Shown here: positions 41,003 through 52,337 of the stretch, piece after piece
How positions within the stretch are numbered: position 1 is the stretch's first letter
Layout: every line of letters starts with the position of its first letter
Source of the DNA: Henricia sp. BOLD:AAB3569
Taxonomy: Eukaryota > Echinodermata > Asteroidea > Spinulosida > Echinasteridae
Reading direction: 5' to 3'
Length of the DNA: 64,000 bases
Assembly: GCA_037783545.1 (NCBI GenBank)
Contig: JBBELK010000453.1
Span: 1,426,001-1,490,000 of the forward strand
Made by a program: the position numbers and the translations under genes
The notes under the pieces: generated by a model
Seen by the model: the letters and a program-made list of their open reading frames with translations, nothing else
Told to the model about the DNA's origin: nothing
The model's database searches: none

Positions 41003-44000
41003 TATACTGTCAGTATAATAAAGCTCAGTGATTCTAATGTATTGCCAAAAAGCGTGTAAAAGCCCATTTTTTTCTATTTTCAGCAGAAAGGTCAAATTGG
41101 GCACTTCACAAATTGGGCAGTTTACTCAAGCATGTTGTGCTCAATTTCAGGTTACCAATAGGTAAAAATTAACATTTATGAATAGTCTGTTGTCATCCGT
41201 CATAAACGTTTTAACATTATAGATGCATACAAAAGAAAGTTTCTTTTAATGCTCAGTATATCATAAGCAGATGAAACATTTTATTAAATTTCTTTTGATG
41301 AATAGACCGTATCGAATAGCTGCCATCTTGTAGGGCAGTTTCTTTCTTCCATGAGGACATGCATGGTTGTGCATTTCGTATTTATAAACATGGTTGACGA
41401 ATTTAAACAACAAATTGAGCCCATTTTCTGTTGGAACACTTTAGTTACATGTACCTTGATAATGGGTAAAAATTTTCAATCTTCAATTGTTGAAATGCTT
41501 TCTTGATTGTGAAATCATCAATGTTTGGGGAATCCCTAAAGCCCCAAGTTGGTAAAATAACACAATTCTATGATCAGGTGGACATTTCCACAAAATTTGT
41601 AATTATATATTTTGATATAAACTGACTTTAAATATGAAAAAGAAAATCTGCAAAAACATGTTTGGTGTTGAATTGTTGTGGAAAATGTACTACAAATTTA
41701 TTTTCGTGGGAAATTTGTAGGCATGGGACCATTATTTTTCAATAGTTCTTAAAACTGGCAAGAGTAGGTGCGACTTGGCATTTACAAAAACACATGCCAG
41801 TAAACAAGCAATGAAAGAAATATGGTTTGTTTCAGTTGTGTCCCATTTGAGGAAACGTTTTGTTTCAAGACATGCATTTTTTTCCATGTCCTTTTTTTGT
41901 AACGTTACTAACCAAGATTAAAATCTTTATTACGATTCACAAAAAGGGGCTAAATGATTTTAGTTATTACATAACTGTCCAGTACATGTAGATGTTGGTG
42001 AGATGCATTGATAGTATACCAAAATGGAGAACGGACAGGCTTGCGTGTTGATATAACAGAGGATATAGAGCTCCAGTAAATTGCTAAATTTGTAACATTA
42101 CTAATAGTGGAATTTCCCTTGTACAATAAATGGAATGTCATGTGTCAAAGCTGTTTTCCTGACCGTCTGTGCACTGTGGGTATAAACAGGATGTGCTAGT
42201 TTCCGATTTTAGCATAAATAAGTTGACATCAAACTTCTGCCCCGTCGAATTCAAAATTTTATAGGTTTATTTTAATGAGACACGGCAATAGTTTGAAGCT
42301 TAAAGCAGGTCTAAATAAAGCCGCCCTTAGGTCGATCTGCGATTATCTTGTGCCGCAACGGAATACTGGGCATCAAGCAAAAAAGTACCCCTCAGGTCAC
42401 AAAACTGAACAAATCGTGTGAATATCGCTGAACATGTGGCAGCTCAACGTAAAATAATCGGAATCATTGCTCATGTCATGCACGATTCTATGTGACCAGG
42501 ATTCCATGGCGTGATTTTCCGCATGCTGATTGACTGAAGGAAAACGGGATCTGCATGAAACGTGCGCATCACGCGCGCATCTGGTTTTCTTCCATAGAAC
42601 TTGCCTGTGACAATCGGCATTACGTCATAAAAGTTGAACATGTTCTATTCATTATTTTTATCGCCGCTTGATGCCGATTGTCATAATGTCATCGGAACTG
42701 CACACAGGTCTCAAAACAATCACCAACTAATTTGATGCCGACAGGGAAAGCTCAGGCACAACTTGGTCCTAAAAAACAAAAATCGCCGACTGTTCTGTCG
42801 TCGCAATGTTGACCTGAGGGCAGCTTCACCTTTTCTTGCTCGTTTTCAGTTGTGTACGTATTCCCCAAATCACTCCAAAAAAAATTTAAACATTTTTAAA
42901 AAAAATTGAAAAACTGAAATACTAACCCTATTGCCTTTATACCCAAGATGCATATATTTGCACAGTAAATATTAAATTTATTATATTAATAGGCAAAGCT
43001 GCATGAAACTTCAGTTTTTTATAGAGAAAAATAAATTGGAAGAGCTTGTGTAGAGAAACAATATTCATGGCATAAAATTCTACAAGACACTTTAAATAAA
43101 ATTCTAAATACATTACTACATGTACCCTGCTGGAAAGTTTAACTTGGAAAAATAAAATAACCTACCGGTAATCTAGAATATAATAAATGCATTAAACAAT
43201 TAACATACTATGCCCGTATTAATAAAAAATATTTACCTTTATAAATAAAGTTATTGTGAAAGTAACGTTTTCTTAACTACCCTTCAACAGCCATGCATTA
43301 TAAGTGGAATACGTAACAAAAAATGCAAGAGTCTGGTAAAGTATCAACATACCGGACCGAGCAACAAAAAAAAATTTTTTTTAGTTTAATCAAAATTTTA
43401 ACATTTCTTTTCTAATTAAGTTCACATCGAAATAATCACACAACAGCTTCATTATATGCATGACTGCAATCTGCATAAAGCTTGTGTGTGCTGAAAATTC
43501 CCACTCTCTGATTGACTGCTTTTTTCAATTTAAAAAATGGAGATTTTGTGATTCGTTTGTTGCTCGGTATTGTAGGACTGGAAGGCTTGGTCTGTAGAAC
43601 ACACAGCCAGATGCTGGGGTTCAAATCTTGATTTGGCCAAAATTGTTTTGTTTGTTTGTTTGTTTTAATGAAATCCCCTGGATCTACAAATACACTTTTT
43701 GCATCGACAGCCATGTTGGGGACATATTTTCTTATTTAAATGTGACAATAGATCCACAAAGCACCTACTCATGCATGATACACTGTGACAATGTGATTGC
43801 CCAGCTATGGCCGCCATGCAAGGGGTCTATACAATTACCATTATTGGTTGCAATTTCATAGAGCTATTACAGTTTTCCATGATGTGACACCATATTACAT
43901 GTATCCACAAACAGTTAAATAGGGAGCATTATAATTTAATATACATGTATACATTCAATTTCCAAGGCACAATTTTAAGTTATTTCTACAGTAAAATAAA

Positions 44001-44110
44001 TCAAAAACACGGTGATTACGACAATGCATCAGTAGGCAGTTTAGGAAGATCAACAATGGGAAGTGGTTTTTAACCAAATTTGTTCAATACTAGCTTATAC
44101 GGGCCAGTAC
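41003..44110. other. Gene-poor AT-rich spacer
   Basis: Contains a family G fragment (41302), a probable TIR element (42312) and a repeat at 43355-43530 that also occurs, split by a MITE, around 54285 and 54734. No exon recognised. Confidence 0.4.
42312..42828. mobile_element. Probable TIR element (AAGCNGCCCTNAGGTC)
   Basis: The left end AAGCCGCCCTTAGGTC matches the reverse complement of the right end AAGCTGCCCTCAGGTC at 14 of 16 positions. The body includes TGCCGATTGTCA in both orientations. Confidence 0.6.
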
Positions 44111-44167
44111 TCATCTCCGGTTTTCATGGCATGGAGTGACTAGGAGCATTACTTCTCCCCCTGGTCG

Positions 44168-44500
44168 GGATGCCAGTCCATCGCAGGTTTACCCCCAGCA
44201 ATTGGTTGGGTTTCCCCAACAGGTTGTTAGTTTCCATGGTATGGAGTGACCTGGATTGGATGCCAGTCCATCGCAGGTTTACCCCCAGCAATTGGTTGGG
44301 TTTCCCCAACAGGTTGTTAGTTTTCATGGTATGGAGTGACCTGGATTGGATGCCAGTCCATCGCAGGTTTACCCCCAGCAATTGGTTGGGTTTCCCCAAC
44401 AGGTTGTTAGTTTTCATGCTATGGATGGGATGCCAGTCCACCGTGCAGTCCATCACAGGTTTACCCCTGCCCCAGTAGTTAATTGGGTTTCCTAACCAGT
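44168..44500. repeat. 90-bp minisatellite, ~3.6 copies
   Basis: Units begin at 44171, 44261, 44351 and 44431 with TGCCAGTCCATCGCAGGTTT. Because 90 is a multiple of three, long ORFs appear on both strands; these are not called as genes. Confidence 0.95.
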
Positions 44501-45528
44501 ATTTGATGGTACAATTATATACATGTACCTGGGTGGAGAGAGATAATGTGGAGTAAAGTGTCTTGTCTAAGGACACAAAACAGTTGCAGTGACCTAGTTC
44601 AAGTTCAATATAGCACAATACCGAAATACGGTTGGAGGCTTATTGAACAACTGCATTCCAAAACGTACAATCAAATATGGCCACCGTTTGTAAAGCACTA
44701 TGGCTACATGCTTAGCACGAAGATCTTAACAAAATTACATCGCAAATCAAAAATAAAGCTAACTGCTAACTCAGCTGGCAGTGGTGTTCCACAGCCAAAG
44801 AATAAGCAACTTGAAATTCTGCTCAGCACACTGAATGTTGCAACAGATTATGCATTTGAAATCCCGAGGTCATAGCCACAATTTATCCGTTCGCCATCTT
44901 GGTATGGTAGATGCACCACCTCTGAAGTAGGGATTGCTTGGGATGCAGTACATGCGCTCAATAATAATAATAATAATAATACAAGCATTTGTAAAGTGCC
45001 ATCTATCTATGTAGACATATTCCGAGGCGGCTGTTGCCATTATTACCGCTGCCATCAGGAAATCACCAGAACCATTTCGCTTCAACTAGCTAGTGGCAAC
45101 CCGGCCAAGGCGCACAACCCTATCAGCAGTTAGATTGTGGCATTCCCCATAACAGCTTCCCATATATCGCTTGGGTTGACAAGGCAACTAGGATTAAGTA
45201 CCTTGCCCAGGGACACAGACACGTTGGTCGAAGTGGGGCTCGATGACAACCTATCCACTATAATACCATTACACTTCCATAATACTAGGTATAGAATTCA
45301 TGTTTATGTAGTAAACCGAGAATTATTGTTCACTACGAAGAAAGTGGCAGCATAATGTTTGCATATAGTTATGCCTAGTTCGCATATAGTTATGCCATAT
45401 CACTTGCTGGTAGTGTATTAGCTGATAAAATTTGCAACAGCCACATGCACTATTCTAGAAATTTTACAAAGCGATGCATTAGTTTACAATTGTCAACAGG
45501 GCAGTATGTACGCAGCATACACTTGCCA

Positions 45529-45764
45529 ATTCACACCAAGCCTTTTCATGCATAAATTTGATGCACTTCGCTTTGGGAAAAAGCGACTTTGTGGACATTT
45601 TGAGTGAAATTATGCACCGAGAATCACAAAGGCACAAACAAGTTTTTCGCCCGAGTTGATTCAGTCTGTGGTTTCAGTGAGTCGTTTTCTGTGATTTTCT
45701 CCCCACGTCACTTTTTCTCAAAGTGACACGCGCCATATTTACGTGCGAAAAGGCTCAGTGTGAA
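45529..45764. mobile_element. Probable MITE (ATTCACACCAAGCCTTTTC)
   Basis: The left ATTCACACCAAGCCTTTTC and right GAAAAGGCTCAGTGTGAAT are inverted with two mismatches. It lies about 210 bp from the RAB33 stop codon. Confidence 0.65.
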
Positions 45765-45793
45765 TACACCCTATTTAATTAGACAGGAATGCA

Positions 45794-45799
45794 TTTATT
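45794..45799 (-). terminator. Candidate polyadenylation signal for RAB33
   Basis: AATAAA on the minus strand about 175 nt after the RAB33 stop codon. Position and motif fit; use is inferred. Confidence 0.35.
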
Positions 45800-45974
45800 A
45801 TTTATCACACATGCACACCGTCATGCGGTCATTTGGAAGAAAAATAATTATAATACAGACTACAGATTGTACGAATAAAATTGGTGCTTCGGTATTTCCG
45901 TAATATATTTATATTTACACGCCAATGAGAAGACAGTTTTGGTTGATATTTGCTGGATGTGCGAGGAAAAAGAT

Positions 45975-48900
45975 TCAGCTTGAACATGGACAGCAACCAT
46001 CTTTCTTTTTTTGCCGAATTGAGGACGACGATAGCCGAATTGGTGACCTGCTCGCGTCTTTCTCCTTTGCGTAATGAGCCGGCGATGGCAAAATGGGTCT
46101 AAAGTTCTTTAACTTGACGGCCAGATCCATGAAAATCTTCTCTACTTTTTGCGCGTCCTCGTCTAATTTAGCCGAAGTCTCGTAAAGCGGCATGCTGTTA
46201 GCGTCCGCAAATTTTTGCGCGATGCTGGTGGCGACGACTTTCCTGTCCTCGATGTCGCACTTGTTGCCGATCATAATCCTGGGAATGTCCGGCGACAGCG
46301 AGTGTCGGTCGCACTCGTCGATCCAGTTTGGTAGGCCCTCGAACGTGGACATTTTAGTGATGTCGTAAACGAAGACCACGGCGTGTACATTGCGATAGTA
46401 ATGCTGGACCATGCTCTTGCGGAAGCGCTCCTGGCCTGCTGTGTCCCATAGTTGAAGCTGTCGTAATGGGAAACGAAAATGACATTACTAAAGTCGCAAA
46501 ATCGATACAAATTTTAACAGTTTCATACAGCAGCCAATTGAAATGTTATACAAAATGTACGGGGTCTCCAGGACTCGCTTTTGTCATTACTTTTAGAAAT
46601 AGATGAATTGGGGGTGGGGGCGTGGGGGGGGGGGGGGGTGGGGGGGTCAGCCATGCCTTGTAGTGTATTTAAATTAACATTGGGCGATTCATTTCAGATA
46701 TGTGAGTCAATTATAAATGATTCCAGTCACAATTGCTTATATTTCAATACTGAATTACTGATCCTTCAATGTGCTGTAAATTGCAGGCCTTGTTTGGTCA
46801 GGGTACAGTTTTTGCCTTGGCCTTATCAGGTCACTTCCCACCTAATCCTTGCTAAATGGATTGGGGACTAATTGGATTAACTGGGTGCTAATCTGTTTAC
46901 AGCTTGGTAATTGAACTGCAAATTAGCAGTAAGTAGTTTGGGATCCTTGGTAAGCCTGTGTGTCCTTACCCACCCTAAAATACTAATAAACAAGTTTGAT
47001 CCAAAGACTGGGTGGGGTGTAATGGGGGGTCAAGAGAGTAAAAGGTGATTTTCAAAACCTGCATACTCCAAAGACCAAAAGGTCATACTTCTGCAGTCTC
47101 TGTGTGACTACGCTAGACTACACAATCATGCTACAATGTGGGGGATCTATACAAAAGGTGTAGTTTTAGCACTAAAAAAGGTAGAAGCACCACAGGTATG
47201 GTGAAAATACATTAGGAAGAAATGGGTTTGTGTATTTGAGCATTGGATTGCATGTTTTCAGCTGTACGTTTCAACATTACGCGAAGTTAATTGCTGAACA
47301 TCAATCGATAGAGGGCGCCTGTGCAGCTGCATGGCGGATGCACGATTGTACATGTATACATCGTGCTTGTGTAATGTGGCGCGTGCTATGTATGTGTGGG
47401 AAAAATAATAAGAATACTCCCCAAGGAGTTGAGAAGGATTAAGGAATGATATTACCGAGCCCAATGACCAGGGGTAATGATCATGTAAAGCGCATTGAGA
47501 CCTTTAAATGCGCTATATAAGAATTGGACATTCTGGACTACAACTAGAGGCGTTTTCACATTATTTCACCATGTGCTGAAATGTACATGTATGTTCGCCT
47601 GTTGGAAAAATTTACCCATGTACAGACTACAGTGTCAACGCGAGTCAACCATGCGTTGCTTTCAGATTATGTCCTCTATTTAAAGGTATTCAACAAATTT
47701 ATGTAGCCAATGTCACTGCATAAAACTGTAAAATAACACAAAACGAGACAATCAATAATCCAGGTTTATGGGATCAGACATGTAATGCGACCGCAGGCCA
47801 CATGAAGCAAAGTAGAGTACAGGCCAACATAGAATTCAACATTCAGCCGCTGTTGACAGATGGATCCTAATCAATAATGAATGCTTTTACACGGACATAA
47901 ATGGGCTTCACTGTGTGTACTAGTATGCCCGTCAGTGGCGGATCCAGCCTCATTAAAATACAGGAATACAATGGATTTCAGGGGGCTGTGGCACCCGCTT
48001 TTCCTTTCACAAGGCCATTCTTTTAAAATGCTAAAGGTAATCAGCACCCCACCCCCTTTCCCCCGTATTATACAAAATCAACTCCCTTTAAACATCACGT
48101 GTCACTATGAACATCTAACAATGGAAATTGGGCACACACCATTGTTACTAACAATGGGGTCACAATGAACATGTACATGTTTTTGCTCATAGTGTGTAAG
48201 GGTGATTGACCAAGTGATTGAAATTTTCAGAATCTTCACGGGGCCAAAACAATGTCTCAAATGTGGGTAGAATGAAAGACCGAACACATTTATAAATTAT
48301 GCTGAAAACTGAACCTTTATTGAGAATGACAAAAAATTATAAAATAATTAAAATGAACACCACCTACTTCGTTCAGATAAACTTAATACACTGATCTGTT
48401 ACACTAACACGATTTGTAACAGGAGCTGTTGAACTAACATGAGATGTAACACTAACACGTCCTAAATACCATGTTAACATCGAGTTAACATGGTGTTTCA
48501 ATTCTGATTAGGTTAACAGATCTGTTACACTAACATGTAACACAGAATTGTGACAGATACACAATGTAGTCTGCTATTACATGGTGTTAACCTGGACATT
48601 CAGTTAGAGGTTGAGATTAAACAGATCTGTTAAACTAACACTAACACACACACAGAATTGTGACCTTACCCACTTTGTCCCATTTTGACATCTATTCAGA
48701 TAGGCCTATTCACCAGAATGTGGTTTTTTTTGAAGAACAAATTTTACCTCATTTTAATCTCCACAATTACTGTTTCTTTGTAACTTGTACAAAAGGTCCC
48801 ATTTCAGCTGAGTATACCGGTAGGGTGCTTGCATGGGTGACTAACAATACTCTGCTAGAATTGCCTTCCGAGAATGCAGTTAAAATATGTTGACATGTAT

Positions 48901-50041
48901 CAATACTCTATCCTTGAACATTTCGGGTAGATTATCATGCCCGGACACCCATGATTTTCCTTGTTTAATACTGTGTTTAATAAGCCATGTAAGGAGGGAA
49001 AAGTTACATAAATTTACTAAGAAAAAGTTAAAATTGTTGAGAGTTGTCCTACAGATGTGTATGGGATCCCAGTATATGGGTGTCCGTGCATGGTAATCTT
49101 TCCGCCACAACCAACAACTCATTCTCAATTCTTTCCAATTTGGGTTTTTCTATCCAATTAGCTTGTGCATACCCTTGTCATGTAGTGGCCGTTTCTCATT
49201 TTGCCTCGAAATTGGAATCACACACAAAAAGTTCCAGGTGGTTTGGTGCTCTTGTGGTTAGATGTCCACGATTGGAAAATAATTAAAAAGGAATACTTAC
49301 AACACCGTTTTTGAAGCAAAGTTTTTCTCCCACGTGAAATGCTAATGATTCTTTTTGTCCGCGAGTTTTTTTCTGAATGGTGAGGGCGCTATAGCCGGCA
49401 ATCTAGAGCAAGTTCGATCAAGCGACTACAGTCGAATAGAGTCCCTCGAACAATGGAAATAACCCGTAAGGATAGAATAATTCTGTCTACTATCAAATCT
49501 GCACTGGAAAGAATTTACAACTAATACAAGTCCGTTGCACTAAACTACAACTCTATTGTAAGTTTTTCCTAGTAAAATCTTCATATTTTTTTCCTCCAAA
49601 TTTTGTTTTTTTCTTTTAATAATACTATAGTCCTAGATTTGGGAAAAAATGTATAGTGTGCATTATGAAGAATTAGTGCCGAGGCATACAGTATTTATAC
49701 CTAGATTTGCACTATTGATGCTTGATAAGTCATTCAAAAAAATAAATAAATGATCAACTTCCCAATTCTTATCAAAACCATGAAAGCGGAGAAAGCCCTA
49801 CCTTGATTGTCTCTCCTTCCACCGTCACATTCTTCTCTCTGAAATCAACACCAATCGTCGCCTCTGTTTTCTCCGGGAATTTGCCTCCACAGAATCGATA
49901 CGTTAAACACGTCTTGCCCACATTAGAATCCCCGATTACGATGATTTTGAAGATTCTGCGCTGCTTTTCGACTGCAACAAAACTGTCCATGTCGTCGGGA
50001 TCGGCCGCTGGTGGTTGCGCTTCCTTTTCATTCTGATCCAT
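45975..50041 (-). CDS. RAB33: RAB33-type small GTPase, two exons, 240 aa
   Basis: Rab GTPases cycle between GDP and GTP on membranes; RAB33 proteins act at the Golgi and in autophagosome formation. Exon 1 is 50041-49802 (80 codons) and exon 2 is 46457-45975, with a 3.3-kb GT-AG intron between ATCAAG and CTTCAACTATGG. All GTPase boxes are present: P-loop GDSNVGKT, switch [21 protein letters not shown] and ETSAK. RAB33-specific matches include [37 protein letters not shown] and [12 protein letters not shown]. The length is close to vertebrate RAB33A (about 237). The C-terminus is [10 protein letters not shown]: it has cysteines for geranylgeranylation but is extended by two serines relative to the usual CXC ending. 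It lies head-to-head with UCHL3, 1.65 kb apart. Confidence 0.95.
46602..46650 (+). repeat. G-rich tract in RAB33 intron
   Basis: Runs of G of 4 to about 15 with single-base interruptions about 145 bp upstream (in transcript direction) of exon 2. It could form G-quadruplex DNA; on the transcript it is a C-rich tract. Confidence 0.7.
48103..48196 (+). mobile_element. 94-bp short MITE, copy 1
   Basis: Starts CACTATGAACATC and ends TGCTCATAGTG with CCATTGTTACTAACAATGG in the middle. It lies inside the RAB33 intron, and an almost identical inverted copy is at 62105. Confidence 0.85.
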
Positions 50042-50325
50042 TTCTCCGGCCGTAGCTAGTGCAGTGGTTGGTGCGTGCGTGCGTGCGTACCCGGTACGTT
50101 CGGTATGGCTAGGCGGCCGCCGTCAGATAATTTTCCAGCCCGCGAGCAAACGCAATTGTTACAGCGGTGAAGGGAACATCGCCCGCCCAATGTCGAAATA
50201 CCTAGAATCGTTTCGCTGCTTATTTATAAACTCTTTTGGTAATTTTGTCTCAAATTTTCAGCAGAGAAAAAAACCAGCAACACTACAGTCTACAGCTAGC
50301 ATCAACGACGTACGTACAAGTGGTT

Positions 50326-50360
50326 TGTACTGTACTTGTACGTACGTACGTACGTACGCA
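50326..50360. repeat. (ACGT)n microsatellite
   Basis: A run of ACGT units about 300 bp upstream of the RAB33 start codon. Each unit is self-complementary. Confidence 0.85.
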
Positions 50361-50613
50361 GTATGAAGTTTAGTGATCATTTGAGCATGTTGTTGAGACC
50401 CCATTGTGAATTTGCCCATTTGCGAATTCTAGTATGCAGGAAGTAACTGTGGCACTTCTCAATTGGGAACTGAGTTCGGAGGTGACTAAGCTCTGAGGCT
50501 TGCTTTCAGCTCTTTTGGAAGCTAAGAGGGGCGGGGCCGTGTGGGGCGCCAATAGGAGTGGTGGGGTGCGGTATAGTATTGAGCCGAACTTTGCGTTTAA
50601 GGGAGAGGCTCGT

Positions 50614-50716
50614 CAACACGCGCGTGAGGCCAAATTCGTCCCACGAAATACGCAGCTCCGTGCCTTTGCTATGGAGCTGCGTATTTCGTGGCACGAATTT
50701 GGCCTCACGCGCGCAT
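50614..50716. repeat. ~100-bp hairpin between RAB33 and UCHL3
   Basis: Arms of about 43 bp (starting CACGCGCGTGAGGCCAAATT) around a 13-nt loop, with one or two mismatches. It is probably a small MITE. Confidence 0.85.
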
Positions 50717-50984
50717 TGACAAACCTGTGCCTTTCATTTAGCTTCTTTTTGGGGTTTGGGAATCCTAAAAACGTTATTTTATGTCATTCACCCAATGGTC
50801 AACATCAACGGTCAACAGCTTACTAAGCTTCTTGAACGGTCGAAGCATTTTGCCCCGGTGTTTCTTGTTTATGTAGCGCGCGGCGGCTCTGCATGGTTAC
50901 AGAATGCCTTCAGTACACGTCTCAACAGCTAAAAGACTTGGAAGTGACCCTGGGGAGTGACACTTGTGTGACTTATCCCCAGCG

Positions 50985-51155
50985 GCGTAACAGACATCCC
51001 AAGTGAGACGTCGGTTGCCATGGTAATTGACTCTAAACATCATGGCCTTCGGAAAAAGTACCATATAAGAGCACAGGGACGTGTTTAAGTGATTTTTAGT
51101 GTAGAGCCATTGCCTAGGCAACTAACAAAAGACAGTCAACTTCGGCAGTCAACTA
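50985..51155. mobile_element. MITE family C, diverged copy
   Basis: CAAGTGAGACGTCGGTTGCC at the left and GGCAACTAACAAAAGACAGT ... ACTTCGGCAGT at the right match the family C ends. It lies in the RAB33-UCHL3 spacer. Confidence 0.55.
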
Positions 51156-51694
51156 TAGGGGCAGTCTACATCTTAGGGGGCAACTGGGGGTGCACACATT
51201 TTTCCAGGGGGCACTAACCCTCTAAAATGTTGTGCAATAATTGTGAAAAATACCCATTTCCGAATTTCAAATGGGGGTGCATCGGCGGGGGAGGGGGTGG
51301 GGGTGCACGTGCACCCATGTTCATTTTTCATCGTGAGTCAAACGATAACAGCGTTTATAAAGCTCCACCAGGCAACAACCTTTGACATTGTGTTCCCAGA
51401 AACCCTGTGTCGGTTCGTTTTGCATCTTCTGGAGGCTTCCCCCGGTGTAAACCCCGTGTTACCCGGTGTAAGCATCTCGAACGCCCCTCGTGTGTGGCAG
51501 GCAGTGAGGGCGCAATTTGCTGTTAGCGGACACGTGCAGTGCAGTGCATGCTATATAGTGCATGATATAGGCGTGTGCACGTACGTGTCTGCATTAAATT
51601 AATGCAGCTGAAAAACGAACTTTATCACTGAAATCATTTGCGATCAGCAGCAAAATCTGGTGTGATATTGAGTAATCCCCCAAATCACTTCAAC

Positions 51695-52302
51695 ATGTCT
51701 ACAAATAAGCCTCGATGGGTTCCTCTGGAATCAAATCCTGATGTAAGTTGAGCCCTTTCTTGACGGTGTCGGTTGTCGTCGTTCTCGAATTTTCCACCGG
51801 CTGCGGCCTGCATGCATGCACTAGGCAGGGTACATGCATGGCCGGCTCATCAGATGGCCCATCACTTCATCAGATCAGATCACGACATGTGTGCAAACGG
51901 ACACAGACGAACCTCCATGCACCTACCAAGATCTTCACTGACGAATAAATATTCTAATTCTATTCTAGTGTTCATGACATTTTGACCTAGCTAGCCTGAA
52001 TGCCTCTGGCCGTCACACATTCTGGCCATCTCACATGACGGCCAGAGCAGTTAACATGGTTAATCTTAACCGCCCCTAATGCACCTATCAATTGTTTCCC
52101 CCACCCCTCCCCCCCCCCCCCCATAGGTGGGGGTTTGGTCACATTTTTCATGCCCCAGGGTGGGGCATTTGGCCCATTATCTGTGCATTTTTGTGCATGT
52201 TTTGCACCCGAGGGTGGGGATTTTTGTCACCTAAATGTTGCCCCAGGGGTGGGGATTTTGTCACGCAAAAAGTTACAATCCCCACCTCTTAGGTGGGGTA
52301 GC

Positions 52303-52337
<35 letters not shown>

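Noticed and set aside
44124-44618. 164-residue ORF with internal repeats
   Set aside because: It is a by-product of the 90-bp minisatellite, and the other strand is equally open.
50500-50826. 108-residue ORF across the hairpin
   Set aside because: Created by the inverted repeat; both strands are open and no homology is recognised.
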